Shown here one piece after another: positions 22,518-31,067 of a stretch of DNA of 64,000 bases. The notes under the pieces were generated by a model. The model ran no database searches. It had not been told where the DNA came from and saw only the letters and a list, made by a program, of their open reading frames with translations. This stretch comes from Nocardia miyunensis NBRC 108239 (lineage in GTDB: Bacteria; Actinomycetota; Actinomycetes; Mycobacteriales; Mycobacteriaceae): NCBI RefSeq assembly GCF_001613065.1, contig NZ_BDBQ01000010.1:62001-126000 (forward strand), given 5' to 3'. Within the stretch, counting starts at the first letter, position 1. Each line of letters begins with the position of its first letter. Both the position numbers and the translations under genes were made by a program.

Positions 22518-23459
22518 CTAGCGCTGCGCGTCGAACCGCGTGCGGTACCCGTGCAGCGTGGTGAAGAACGGGGACGGTTCGAGCGTCGGATCCCCGCGAT
22601 AGCCGAGTTCGTCGGCGACGGGTGCGAACGGCGAGTACACCGAATCGGTCGGATGCAGTCCCGCACACAGACATCCGTGTGCCGCCGTATCGACCCGGCC
22701 CTCGATGTCCAGGCTCTCCTGCAACGCCTCGCGGGCCCCTTCGGCGTCGAGTTCGACCTCGTAGGCGACACCGTCGGACCGGCGGAACGGATGTCCCAGA
22801 TACAGCCGCCGCGGCCGGACCTCGTCGAGCAGATGACGCACGCTCGCGCGGTAGGCGTCCGGATCCTCGAAACCCGGGAATCCGTTGGCGGCCCCGTGGA
22901 TCTGCACCGCGTCACCGACGAAGACCGCGTCCCGGCCGTTCACCGCATAGGCGACCGATCCGGCGGTATGGCCCGGAACCGAGTGCACCGACACGGTGAC
23001 ATCGCCACCGAGAGAAAGGGTTTCGCCGCCGTGGACCGTCATCGTCGGCTCCATCTCTCCGGAGATGACGGCCTCGGCGGCGGCGGTCTGCGACGCCTCG
23101 CCCTGGGGATCGTTCAGATACCCCGCCCGCACGCTCAGGTAGTTCCGCACGTGTGCGCGGCGCGAGCGCAGCAGGTGCGCATCGGCCTCGTGGATCACCA
23201 CCTCGGCGCGGCGGCCGGTGAGCTCCCACAGGTGGTACGCCCCGCCGATGTGATCGATGTGCCCGTGGGTCAACAGGATCCAGCGGACGTCCTCGATCCG
23301 GCGGCCCAATTTCTCCAGCGCGGGGACCATGCCCTCGGCGGGCGAGGACGCGATTCCGGTGTCGACGATCGCGGGCTCGGGCGCGTCGATGAAGAAGCTG
23401 TAGAGTCCGAACCGGCCCCACGGCGAGAACAGCGGATGAACCGGCACCTCGCGCGTCAT
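22518..23459 (-). CDS. MBL-fold metallo-hydrolase
   Basis: A 313-residue metallo-beta-lactamase-fold enzyme. The metal motif THGHIDH is at residues 64-70, followed by the PGHTAGSV segment, FVGDAVQIHG and GHPFR that supply the remaining His/Asp ligands. Related enzymes include lactonases, glyoxalase II and esterases; a lactonase or thioesterase role would suit the operon. Its ATG overlaps the stop of the alpha/beta hydrolase gene by four bases (ATGA), so translation is coupled. About 60 C-terminal residues extend beyond the core fold. Confidence 0.88.
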   Translation of the reverse strand: MTREVPVHPLFSPWGRFGLYSFFIDAPEPAIVDTGIASSPAEGMVPALEKLGRRIEDVRWILLTHGHIDHIGGAYHLWELTGRRAEVVIHEADAHLLRSRRAHVRNYLSVRAGYLNDPQGEASQTAAAEAVISGEMEPTMTVHGGETLSLGGDVTVSVHSVPGHTAGSVAYAVNGRDAVFVGDAVQIHGAANGFPGFEDPDAYRASVRHLLDEVRPRRLYLGHPFRRSDGVAYEVELDAEGAREALQESLDIEGRVDTAAHGCLCAGLHPTDSVYSPFAPVADELGYRGDPTLEPSPFFTTLHGYRTRFDAQR

Positions 23460-24391
23460 GACCGCCCGCCCGCTCGCCGCACGAATTCCGCGGTCTCGGT
23501 GAACACCCGGCGATATTCCGGAATCCACGAGAAGTGCTGCAGGAAACCGTGATTCGCGCCCGCGTACCGGGTGACGGTGGTATCCACCCCGGCCTCGCGG
23601 AGTCTGCGGCCGTAGAGTTCGCCCTCGTCGCGCAGCGGGTCGCGCTCGGCGGTGACGATCAGCGCGGGCGGCAGACCGGTCAGATCCGCCCGCCTGATCG
23701 GCGAGACGAGCGGATCGGCCGGATCCGCGCCGCTGCCGAAATAGAAGGCGTTGAAGGGTTTCAGCCCGGCCGTCTCGAGTCCGTATCCCTCGGCGTTCTC
23801 GCGCAGCGAGGCGTAGCGGTCGAGGTCGAAATCCAGGTCCAGCGACGGGTAGTACAGGATCTGCTGGGTGATGCGGTCGAAGCCCTCGTCGTGCGCCCGC
23901 GCGGCGACCGCGGCGACGAACGTGCCGCCCGAGCTGTCGCCCGCGATCGCGAGGGTTCGCCCGTCCCATCCCAGGCTCGCACCGTTGTCCGCGGCCCACC
24001 GCACCACCGCCAGGCAGTCGTCGAGTCCGGCCGGATAGGCGGCCTCCGGCGCCCGCCGGTAACCCACGGAGACGACCCGCAACCCGGTCTCCCGCGCCAG
24101 TGCCCGCGCGACGTGGTCGTGCGTTTCGAGGCTGCCCAGGAAGAACGCTCCGCCGTGGAAATACACCAGCAGCCCGTGACTTCCGGCCTCGGCCGCCGTG
24201 TAGATCCGCACCGGAACCTCCCCCGCGCGCGTCCGCGCGACGAGGTCGCGGACCGAATGCAGCGGCAGGCGTTGCTCGATCGGCGGCACCTGCGACTCCT
24301 CGGCCGCGCGCATGGCGACCGGGTCGAGCGGGCCGTCGGGCGGTGCGGGCAGACTGGCGAGCGCCTTCGCGATCTCGGGATGCAACGTCAT
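23456..24391 (-). CDS. Alpha/beta hydrolase (HSL-type esterase)
   Basis: A 311-residue esterase of the hormone-sensitive lipase group. The oxyanion motif HGGAFFLG is at residues 79-86, the nucleophile is Ser153 in GDSSGG, and the Asp and His of the triad are in TAERDPLRDEG and GANHGFLQHF. It should hydrolyse short to medium carboxylic esters in the cytosol. The gene overlaps by four bases (ATGA) with both the flavin monooxygenase before it and the MBL hydrolase after it, so all three are translated together. The ATG at 24391 is fixed by that overlap. Confidence 0.92.
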   Translation of the reverse strand: MTLHPEIAKALASLPAPPDGPLDPVAMRAAEESQVPPIEQRLPLHSVRDLVARTRAGEVPVRIYTAAEAGSHGLLVYFHGGAFFLGSLETHDHVARALARETGLRVVSVGYRRAPEAAYPAGLDDCLAVVRWAADNGASLGWDGRTLAIAGDSSGGTFVAAVAARAHDEGFDRITQQILYYPSLDLDFDLDRYASLRENAEGYGLETAGLKPFNAFYFGSGADPADPLVSPIRRADLTGLPPALIVTAERDPLRDEGELYGRRLREAGVDTTVTRYAGANHGFLQHFSWIPEYRRVFTETAEFVRRAGGRS

Positions 24392-25524
24392 GACCGCACC
24401 TCCAGCGAGCCGGCCGCCGCGGGTTTCTGCCCGGGGAACACATCCTCGACCTTGCCCGCGTCCCACGACTGCCGGGAGATGCGCTGCAATTCGTCGGTGA
24501 CGGGCTTACGCGTCCGCTGGAACAGCGCCAGCGCGCTCGGAATCGAATCCGCTTGCCGCAGTGCGTCGGTCAGGCCACCGGCATCCTGGATGGCCTGATT
24601 CGCGCCCTGCCCCTGATGGTGCAGCATCGCGTGCGCGGCGTCACCGAGCAGTGTCACCGAATCCGAATGCCAGGTCCGCACCGGATCGATGTCGAATACC
24701 GCCCGGCAGGTCAGCTCGGCCATATCGAGCTCGCGGGTGATCCGCCCGAGCCGGGGATCGAAGCCGTCCATCAGACCGACGAGGAAGTCCCTGCTGATGC
24801 GCGGCGTCCACGAATCGTCCTCGGACAGGCAGGTGATGTCGTAGGACAGCTGGTTGCGATGCCGCAGGGGCAGCAGATACACCTTGGTTCCCTTGGCGTC
24901 CAAGTACATTCGCAGGTTGTCGTCGACGACCAGACCGTGCGCGTCGGCCGCGGAGATCACGATGCGATAGGCGTGCTCACCGGAGAACACCGGTTCGGCG
25001 TCGCTGAACAGCTGTTTGCGCACCACCGAGCGGATACCGTCCGCGCCGATCACCAGATCGGCGCGGATCTGCTCGCCGTTGGCGAAACCGATTCGCGCAC
25101 TGCCGCCCTCGTCGGTGATGGTCTCCATCCGGTAGCCCAGATGCACCCGGTCGGCGGGCAGCACCTTCAGGAACGTCTCGATGAAATCACCGCGATGGAT
25201 GAGGCGGGTCTTGGTCTCCTCGGCGTAGTCGTGAATTCCCGGCCACTCCTCCTTCATGATGGAATCGCCGGTGGCGCTGAGGATTTCGAAGTAGTCGCTG
25301 GGTGAGCTGACCGCGGCCATCGCATCGAAGATGCCCCACTCCCGGAACAGGTTCAGCGTCGGCGGGCGCAGCCCGATACCCGCGCCGACCTCGCGGATCC
25401 GGGTCGCCTGCTCGTAGACGTGGACATCGGCGCCGAGCAGGGTGAGCGCCTTGGCGGCCGCGGCGCCGGCGTATCCGCCGCCGACGATCGCGATGGTGAG
25501 GTCCTTCAACTCTGAAGTCTTCAT
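24388..25524 (-). CDS. FAD-dependent monooxygenase
   Basis: A 378-residue single-component flavin hydroxylase. The FAD-binding loop is GGGYAG at residues 15-20, the mid-protein motif is VIGADGIRS, and the second FAD motif is TLLGDAAHAMLHHQGQGANQAI. The fold is that of salicylate and 3-hydroxybenzoate hydroxylases. It probably introduces oxygen (hydroxylation) into the pathway substrate, making it accessible to the ester hydrolases encoded immediately downstream. The ATG at 25524 has GGAAAG upstream. A 59-bp gap separates it from the phosphotriesterase-family gene before it. Confidence 0.88.
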   Translation of the reverse strand: MKTSELKDLTIAIVGGGYAGAAAAKALTLLGADVHVYEQATRIREVGAGIGLRPPTLNLFREWGIFDAMAAVSSPSDYFEILSATGDSIMKEEWPGIHDYAEETKTRLIHRGDFIETFLKVLPADRVHLGYRMETITDEGGSARIGFANGEQIRADLVIGADGIRSVVRKQLFSDAEPVFSGEHAYRIVISAADAHGLVVDDNLRMYLDAKGTKVYLLPLRHRNQLSYDITCLSEDDSWTPRISRDFLVGLMDGFDPRLGRITRELDMAELTCRAVFDIDPVRTWHSDSVTLLGDAAHAMLHHQGQGANQAIQDAGGLTDALRQADSIPSALALFQRTRKPVTDELQRISRQSWDAGKVEDVFPGQKPAAAGSLEVRS

Positions 25525-25583
25525 GGGGTTTCTTTCCGATCTGGATGCCCGCATACCGCGGGCAGAGAGGGATACCGGCGAAG

Positions 25584-26546
25584 TCAGGCCCGGATCGTCA
25601 GGAAGTCGGCGGGGTTGTCGACGAACAGCGTGGTGATGGTGGACTCGTCCACACCGGCCGCGCGCAGGTCCGGAATGAGGTCCTCGAAGATGTAGTTCAC
25701 CGTGTGGCCCTTGACCCCCGGCCAGCCCAGCGGACTGCAATTCGCGTCGGCCGAGGCGAGCGCCTTGTCCAGATGCCCCTTGCCGATGAACCGCAGGAAA
25801 TGGTCCAGGCGCTCCTTGCGCGGCCGGGCCCAGAACGGCGGATCCTCGAGTTCGGTCTCGTAGCCGAAGGTGTCGAAGCCGACGCGTCCGCCCTGCTCGG
25901 CGATCCAGGTGTCGCGGGTCTTCTCCGCGTTGACCCCGTCGTCGGCGTGCCCGAACAGCACGCGGTCCAGGGGCAGACCCTCCTCGTGGAAGATCGCGAC
26001 GGCGTTCTCGGCGTCGATCGCCAGGTGGGTCAGGATCGGCACGCCGGTGCCGCACGCGGCGCGCGCGGCCGCGCGGTAGATCCGCTTGTCCAGCTCGGTC
26101 ATCCGGCCGCCGCGGCTCACCCCGACCTTGATGACCCCGGCGCGGCTGCCGGTGTCGCCGATGCCCACGGTGATCTCGTGGACGAAGTGCTCGGCCAGGT
26201 ATGCCACGCTCGCGCGGGCGAAATGCGGCAGGGCGGTATCACCGCCGACGAAGCCCGTGCAGGCCACGATGTGCACGCCGGTCTTCGCGGACAGCGACCT
26301 GTAGTAGTCGACGTCGCGGCCGTTGCAGATGCCGGTCACGTCGACGAAGGTGCCGCCGCCGTATTCGTGGAACGCGCGCAGCTTCGGCACGGTCTCCGCG
26401 TACCGCTGCTCCGGGCTCTCCCACCACTTGGTATCCAGTTCGGAGCCGGGCATGCCGTATCCGATGTGCTCGTGCACGGCCACGATGCCCAGCGCTTCGG
26501 GCGGGATCGGCCCCAGGACGGTGTTCACTCTCGACACAACACTCAC
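25584..26546 (-). CDS. Phosphotriesterase-family metal-dependent hydrolase (catalytically intact)
   Basis: A 320-residue TIM-barrel amidohydrolase of the phosphotriesterase/PLL group. The full binuclear metal site is visible: His25 and His27 (VAVHEHIG), Lys140 (GVIKVG, the carbamylated bridging lysine), His174 (ILTHLAID), His200 (LFGHADDG) and Asp267 (ASADAN). Natural members are often lactonases; phosphotriester hydrolysis is usually a side activity. The start is a GTG; 26546 is given, and a GTG nine bases downstream with GAAGGTGAG before it may be the true one. It lies 34 bp after a paralog that has lost most of these ligands. Confidence 0.88.
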   Translation of the reverse strand: MSVVSRVNTVLGPIPPEALGIVAVHEHIGYGMPGSELDTKWWESPEQRYAETVPKLRAFHEYGGGTFVDVTGICNGRDVDYYRSLSAKTGVHIVACTGFVGGDTALPHFARASVAYLAEHFVHEITVGIGDTGSRAGVIKVGVSRGGRMTELDKRIYRAAARAACGTGVPILTHLAIDAENAVAIFHEEGLPLDRVLFGHADDGVNAEKTRDTWIAEQGGRVGFDTFGYETELEDPPFWARPRKERLDHFLRFIGKGHLDKALASADANCSPLGWPGVKGHTVNYIFEDLIPDLRAAGVDESTITTLFVDNPADFLTIRA

Positions 26547-26580
26547 CTTCGGGAAAGTCGGAATTCGATGGTCGTCGGCG

Positions 26581-27564
26581 TCAGCGCACCGACAGCAGTT
26601 CGCGCGGGTTGTCGGTGAGGATCCGCCGCACGTCCCGCACGGACAGTCCCTGCGCGGTGAGCAGGGGAACGAACGCGGTCAGGACGTGGCTGTACGGCAG
26701 GTCGCGGCCCGGGCCGCCCTTGGCCACACCGATCACGTTGGCGGACAACAGAATCCGGTCGGCGAAGCCCGCATCGACCAGGTCGCGGATCAGGGTGGCG
26801 CGCTCGTCGTCGGTGACGAACTCGTCGCCCTCGGTGCCGATGTTGTCCACGGCGACGTAGGCCCCGCGCCGGGCGATCTCGAGCGGCGCGGCGGCGGCGA
26901 CCGCGTCCTTGCGATCGAGCCCGCCGACCACCACGCGGTCGGCCGGAAGCCGCTCGTCCAGCAGAACCGCCAGGTCGCGCACGGCGTCGGCCCCGAAACG
27001 CACCGATACCGGGACGCCGCTGACGTTGGCCGCGCGGGCCGCCCCACGGAACAGGCTCTCGTCGGTCGCGGTCATCCCCGCGCGCGTCGCGGTGGTGGCC
27101 ACCAGGCCCGCGGCCCCGCGACGCTCCACGCGCGGAACCACCATGCCCTCGGTGACCTCCTCGCCGAACAGTCCGGCGAACTTGTCGGCGGGCCACGGTG
27201 TCGGCGGATTGGTCTGCGGCGTGAGGAAATACCCGCCGAGCATCTCCTCGGGACCCATTCCGGTCGACGCGACGATGTGCACACCCGTGGCGCGCGAGAG
27301 GGTTTCGTACAGCCGCACATCCCGGCCGTGGAACATGCCGGTCGCATCGACGATCGTCCCGCCGCCGCACTCGCGGAACTCCCGCAGCTTCGCCGCCAGG
27401 ATCTCGAAGATCTCGGCGCGGTCGATGGTGACGTCGTACGCGTACTCCGCCCCGGGCACCACCGACAGCAGCGCCTCGTGCACCGCGACGACGCCCAGCT
27501 CCCGCGCGGGGACCGGTCCGAGAACGGTGTTCACGACGGCGCCCCCGGCGCTCACGTCCTTCAT
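26581..27564 (-). CDS. Phosphotriesterase-family paralog lacking metal ligands (probable pseudoenzyme)
   Basis: A 327-residue protein aligned end to end with the gene after it (for example NTVLGP near the N-terminus, the CGGGT-VD-TG stretch and the DNPRELLSVR end). Position by position the catalytic residues are replaced: His27 by Ala31 (VAVHEALL), the bridging Lys by Ala156, His174 by Arg189, His200 by Gly215 and the barrel-end Asp by Asn276. Only His29 remains. It therefore cannot hold the binuclear site and is likely a non-catalytic partner or binding protein. It is the first gene of the operon; the ATG at 27564 has AAGGAA upstream. The frame and codon use are intact, so it is under selection. 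Confidence 0.85.
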   Translation of the reverse strand: MKDVSAGGAVVNTVLGPVPARELGVVAVHEALLSVVPGAEYAYDVTIDRAEIFEILAAKLREFRECGGGTIVDATGMFHGRDVRLYETLSRATGVHIVASTGMGPEEMLGGYFLTPQTNPPTPWPADKFAGLFGEEVTEGMVVPRVERRGAAGLVATTATRAGMTATDESLFRGAARAANVSGVPVSVRFGADAVRDLAVLLDERLPADRVVVGGLDRKDAVAAAAPLEIARRGAYVAVDNIGTEGDEFVTDDERATLIRDLVDAGFADRILLSANVIGVAKGGPGRDLPYSHVLTAFVPLLTAQGLSVRDVRRILTDNPRELLSVR

Positions 27565-27688
27565 AGGCACTTCCTTTCGATGCCGACGCGGGTCGTCATG
27601 TCGCCCTCCGCGTCGGGCTGTCGCCCGCGTCTCCGGGCGCTGGGCCGATCCGGGCAAGGGTGATGCGGTCACCCCCGCTGCTGCGAAC

Positions 27689-27717
27689 GGTGTCATATCA
27701 GCTTACATTATGTCAAG
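27689..27717. promoter_or_regulatory. Operator/promoter of the catabolic operon (shared 29-bp site, copy 1)
   Basis: GGTGTCATATCA (27689-27700) is followed by a 17-bp stretch ending TATGTCAAG. 24 of 29 positions match the site at 29112-29140. On the minus strand it offers TTGACA, pointing to the operon start at 27564. Sharing with the transporter/TetR promoter suggests one TetR controls both. Confidence 0.7.
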
Positions 27718-27730
27718 TTTGCGTTCTATC

Positions 27731-27748
27731 TGTAAATTCAGCTTTACA
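27731..27748. promoter_or_regulatory. Second inverted repeat upstream of the catabolic operon
   Basis: TGTAAA (27731-27736), six-base spacer, TTTACA (27743-27748): a perfect 6-bp inverted repeat in an AT-rich patch 14 bp beyond the shared operator. It could be an activator or second repressor site. Confidence 0.45.
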
Positions 27749-27842
27749 TCAGTACACACCCACACCGGCCCATGCGGAATCGGCCGAGGTCCCGGCCGCT
27801 CGCAGGCGACCGGGACTTCGGCCTCGTCGGGCGGCCCCCGGG

Positions 27843-29018
27843 TCACCGGACGTCCAGGAACTCCGCGTCGGGCGGCAGGGATTCCTCGGTCACCGCGCGA
27901 TGGGAGCCGAAGAGGCCGACCAGGGTGAGCAACGCCGCGGCGGCGGCACAGAGCCCGGCGATCAGGAAGGCGAGACCGTAAGCGCTGCCGAGGGATTCGA
28001 ACGCCAGCGTCCGCAGGCTCTCGGGCATCGGCACCGGCGGCAGGTGCGGTCCCGCGCCCGGTAGGACCGGCAGCGAGTTGATCGCCATCGCGCCGCCCTC
28101 GTGCGCGACGCTCCCGGCGACGCCGGTGTACGGCGGCCGCAGCCCGGATGCGCCCAGGGCCCGGCCGAGCCCGTGGGCCAGGTCGCCGTTCGCCCGGCTG
28201 ACCGCGACCGCGGCGATGAGTACCGGCCCGAGGGCGAAACCGAAGTCGCGCAGCAGATTCGTTGTGGCGCTGGCCATCCCGGCCAGTCGCAGCGGAACGG
28301 TATTGATCGCCACGGCCGTGATCGACCCGACGGTGAGCGCGAACCCCACACCCAGCGCCAGCATCGGCGCGATGAACCGCGTCCAGCTCATATCGTGGAT
28401 ATCGAAACTCGCACACCAGATTCCGCTGACGGCGATCAGCGCGAAACCGGAGGTCAGGATCCAGCGCGGGGAAAAGTTCCGGATCAGCTCCGATACCAGC
28501 GGGGCCAGTAGGAAAGCGGGGCCCTGGATGAACAGGAACAGCACCCCCACTTTCAGCGCGCTCTGATGCTGCACCGCGCCGAGCCGGATGCTCATCGAAT
28601 AGCAGATCGCCAGGAAGGCGAACATGCCGACGACCGTGGCGATCGCCACGACGGCGTAGGAGCGGTTGGCGAAGATGCGCAGGTGCAGCAGCGGAACCTC
28701 GGACCGCAACTCGATGACGACGAACACGCCAAGCAGCACGATGCCCGCGACGAATGCGCCGATGATCTCCGGCCGGGCGAAGCCGCCCTCGGAGAACAGG
28801 TCGCCGATCACCCCGGTGGTCAACTCCAGCACGACCATCGGAATGGCGAATGCGGCCGTGACCCAGGTCAACTGCGCGCCGGTGGTTCCGAACTCCTGCT
28901 GGAAGGTGCCATTGAGCGCGCCGGGCAGCGAGTATGCCACCTGCGCGAGTGATACGGCGAAGCAGCCGGCGATCACCGTGGCGGTGTGGCCCTGCTTACG
29001 CGCAGCGATCTGCGTCAT
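27843..29018 (-). CDS. DHA2-type MFS transporter with an internal deletion
   Basis: A 391-residue drug:H+ antiporter-2 relative, where about 480-540 residues and 14 helices are normal. The first helices read normally to TTGVIGDLF (residue 75) and then jump directly to SEGGFARPEIIGAFVAG, which in intact members follows helix 7. The motif A arginines, helices 3-6 and the antiporter motif are gone, while the C-terminal half is complete. The frame is kept. The product is probably inactive as an exporter unless it has a new role. It starts divergently from the TetR gene over the shared 29-bp operator, so it belongs to the catabolic regulon. Confidence 0.8.
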   Translation of the reverse strand: MTQIAARKQGHTATVIAGCFAVSLAQVAYSLPGALNGTFQQEFGTTGAQLTWVTAAFAIPMVVLELTTGVIGDLFSEGGFARPEIIGAFVAGIVLLGVFVVIELRSEVPLLHLRIFANRSYAVVAIATVVGMFAFLAICYSMSIRLGAVQHQSALKVGVLFLFIQGPAFLLAPLVSELIRNFSPRWILTSGFALIAVSGIWCASFDIHDMSWTRFIAPMLALGVGFALTVGSITAVAINTVPLRLAGMASATTNLLRDFGFALGPVLIAAVAVSRANGDLAHGLGRALGASGLRPPYTGVAGSVAHEGGAMAINSLPVLPGAGPHLPPVPMPESLRTLAFESLGSAYGLAFLIAGLCAAAAALLTLVGLFGSHRAVTEESLPPDAEFLDVR

Positions 29019-29111
29019 TGCAAATTCTTTCGTTCGATGGGCCGGGGCGTTCGGCTGGCTGCCCGGGATTCACCGGCCCGTTGTGAGAGCGGTCACCGCT
29101 CGAATGTGCAA

Positions 29112-29140
29112 GGTGTCATATCACTTGACTCTATGTCAAG
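29112..29140. promoter_or_regulatory. Operator between transporter and TetR gene (shared 29-bp site, copy 2)
   Basis: GGTGTCATATCA (29112-29123) is followed by CTTGAC (29124-29129), spacer TCTAT and GTCAAG (29135-29140), a perfect 6-bp inverted repeat. It lies between the divergent transporter and TetR genes and nearly repeats the site at 27689-27717. This is the better-formed palindrome and likely the primary binding site of the TetR encoded at 29211. Confidence 0.75.
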
Positions 29141-29210
29141 AGTTCATGCAGAACGTATTCAGAGCAACTGGGAAGCACAGAAGCCGGTCATCGTGCTCTA
29201 CGCTGGCAAT

Positions 29211-29825
29211 ATGGCGACGCTTCGCGAGGCGCAGAAGGAGATGACGCGAAAACTCCTGCTCGACGCCGGGCTGGAACTGTTCGTGTCCAAGGGATATGCG
29301 ACGACGACGGTCGACGACATCGCCTCCGCGGCGGGCACGACCCGGGTGACCTTCTACGCGTACTTCCCCAAGAAGGTCGACCTGATGAAGGCCCTGATCG
29401 CCGAGCGGCTCAATCGCGAACTCGACCGGGTTCCCTCCGCCGAGCACGGATCGACCGAACGCGAACTGGTCGCCGTGGTCGAGGACGGCTCATCCGAGCG
29501 CATCCGCACCTGGCTCGGGGCGACCTCGGAACGTTGGGATGCGATCCGCCCCTACACCACAACGGCCTTCGAGGCCGCCGCGGTCGACCCGGAGATCCGC
29601 ACACTGCTGGACGAATGGCTGAACGAGGCCATCGGCGATATCGAGGACGGCCTGAACCGCGCGGGCCGATTCCCCGCCGGAACCCGCCACTTCCGCAGCG
29701 TCATCGCGATCACCGAGCTGGATTACGTTGCGCGGCACTGGGTTCCCGGGCACTGGGGAGTCGAGCACGAGCAGATGCTGGATGTGCTCACCGAGAGCTG
29801 GGTCGGCTCGATCGGGCGGCACTGA
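29211..29825 (+). CDS. TetR family regulator of the catabolic cluster
   Basis: A 204-residue regulator with a clear N-terminal helix-turn-helix, TTVDDIASAAGTTRVTFYAYF at about residues 28-48. The ATG at 29211 has no Shine-Dalgarno sequence, but TACGCT, a TAnnnT-type -10 box, lies six bases upstream, so the transcript may be leaderless. It is divergent from the transporter and shares a 29-bp operator with that promoter and with the promoter of the eight-gene operon at 27.6 kb. The inducer is presumably the pathway substrate or an intermediate. Confidence 0.87.
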   Translation: MATLREAQKEMTRKLLLDAGLELFVSKGYATTTVDDIASAAGTTRVTFYAYFPKKVDLMKALIAERLNRELDRVPSAEHGSTERELVAVVEDGSSERIRTWLGATSERWDAIRPYTTTAFEAAAVDPEIRTLLDEWLNEAIGDIEDGLNRAGRFPAGTRHFRSVIAITELDYVARHWVPGHWGVEHEQMLDVLTESWVGSIGRH

Positions 29826-29836
29826 CGCACTCGCGG

Positions 29837-30757
29837 TCAGGGCCGCGCCGCGTCGAACAGCAACTGGCGCAACCAGGCGATGAACTGCTGGTCACCGAGA
29901 TTCGGATTCCAGACCATGTCGATACCGAGCCCGGGAATCGGGAACGGGAACTCCTCGATCCGCAGATCGAGCAGCGTCCGCATCGCAGCCGCGACCCGAT
30001 AGCGCAGCAGCGCGACCCCGCCCGCCCGCGCGACCAGGTACGGCACCAGCAGGAAATCCGAGATCCGCTGGCCGACACGGTAATTCACGCCCTGCTCGTC
30101 GAGCACCCCATACGGGAACACCCGCCGCTCACTGTCCACGACGATATGCGGCTCGCCGGTCAGCAGCTCGAGCGCGGTGGCGTCCGGCCGGGTCCGAGGC
30201 GAGGCCACCACCACGCAGCGGTCGTCGTACAGGCGCTCGCGCGGATGCGGCGAGGCGTACGCCTCGGACAGCAGCACGACATCGACACCGTGCTCGGTGA
30301 AGGTCGACTCGGTCGGCACGGCGATCGTGCGCATGCGCAACGTCGCGTTCGGGGCGCGCTCGGCGACCAGGCCGGCCAGCCGCGGCCCCAGGACGAAGGC
30401 CGTGCTGGTCGTCATCGCGACGGTGACGACCCGGCGATCGGTGGCCGGATCGAAACCGGGGAAGTCGACGAGTTCGGCGGTCTGCTGCAACACCGCCCGC
30501 AACGGCGCGATCAGCTCCAGCGCGCGCGGGGTCAGCGTCGCGACGCCGCCGTGGCGGACGAGCAGATCGTCACCGAACAGTCGTCGCATCCGGCCCACCG
30601 CGTGACTCATCGCGGACTGCGTCAGACCGATCCGCTCGGCGGCCCTGGTCACCGAGCGTTCCTCCAGCACCGCGAGCAGCGGCACCAGCAGGTTGAGATT
30701 GACCGAGGCCAGCCGATCCAGCCCGGACCCCGCGACACCCGCTTCGGTTTCACTCAT
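29837..30757 (-). CDS. LysR family transcriptional regulator
   Basis: A 306-residue LysR-type regulator. The winged helix-turn-helix lies at residues 19-77 (NLLVPLLAVLEERSVTRAAE, then LTQSAMSHAVGRMRRLFGDDLLVR), followed by a hinge and a periplasmic-binding-protein-like effector domain from about 105. The N-terminal sequence is closest in style to NodD/NahR/LinR-like members that respond to aromatic compounds. It reads in the same direction as the ferredoxin and P450 genes, 121 bp downstream of them, and is convergent with the TetR gene. Control of the P450 operon is plausible but unproven. Confidence 0.88.
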   Translation of the reverse strand: MSETEAGVAGSGLDRLASVNLNLLVPLLAVLEERSVTRAAERIGLTQSAMSHAVGRMRRLFGDDLLVRHGGVATLTPRALELIAPLRAVLQQTAELVDFPGFDPATDRRVVTVAMTTSTAFVLGPRLAGLVAERAPNATLRMRTIAVPTESTFTEHGVDVVLLSEAYASPHPRERLYDDRCVVVASPRTRPDATALELLTGEPHIVVDSERRVFPYGVLDEQGVNYRVGQRISDFLLVPYLVARAGGVALLRYRVAAAMRTLLDLRIEEFPFPIPGLGIDMVWNPNLGDQQFIAWLRQLLFDAARP

Positions 30758-30878
30758 CGGACCGAACCTTACGCGGCGGTCCGGTGACCCCGATCGTGCC
30801 GCATGCCACCCGCCCGATCACACTGCACCGCAACAGGATCCGCTGAGGCCGGGACAGACGTTCTCGGGTGCGGCGAAC

Positions 30879-31067
30879 TCATTCGGTACGCAGCGCCGCG
30901 ACTGGGCAGACCCGCACGGCCGCATGGGCCCGTGCCGCATCCGGGCCGGTGATCTCCTCGTTGTCGAGTACGAGTTCGCCGTCGTCGTCGAGATGCAGCA
31001 GTTCCGGTGCGGCGCCCTCGCACAGGCCGTGTCCTTCGCAGCGGGACCTATCCACCACGATTCTCAT
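30879..31067 (-). CDS. 3Fe-4S type ferredoxin
   Basis: A 62-residue ferredoxin with Cys10, Cys16 and Cys54-Pro, the three-cysteine pattern of actinobacterial 3Fe-4S ferredoxins that deliver electrons to cytochromes P450. The position where a 4Fe-4S protein would have its fourth cysteine is occupied by Gly/His residues in CEGHGLC. Its ATG overlaps the P450 stop by four bases (ATGA), which ties it to that enzyme. No ferredoxin reductase is nearby, so a shared reductase must serve it. Confidence 0.92.
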   Translation of the reverse strand: MRIVVDRSRCEGHGLCEGAAPELLHLDDDGELVLDNEEITGPDAARAHAAVRVCPVAALRTE

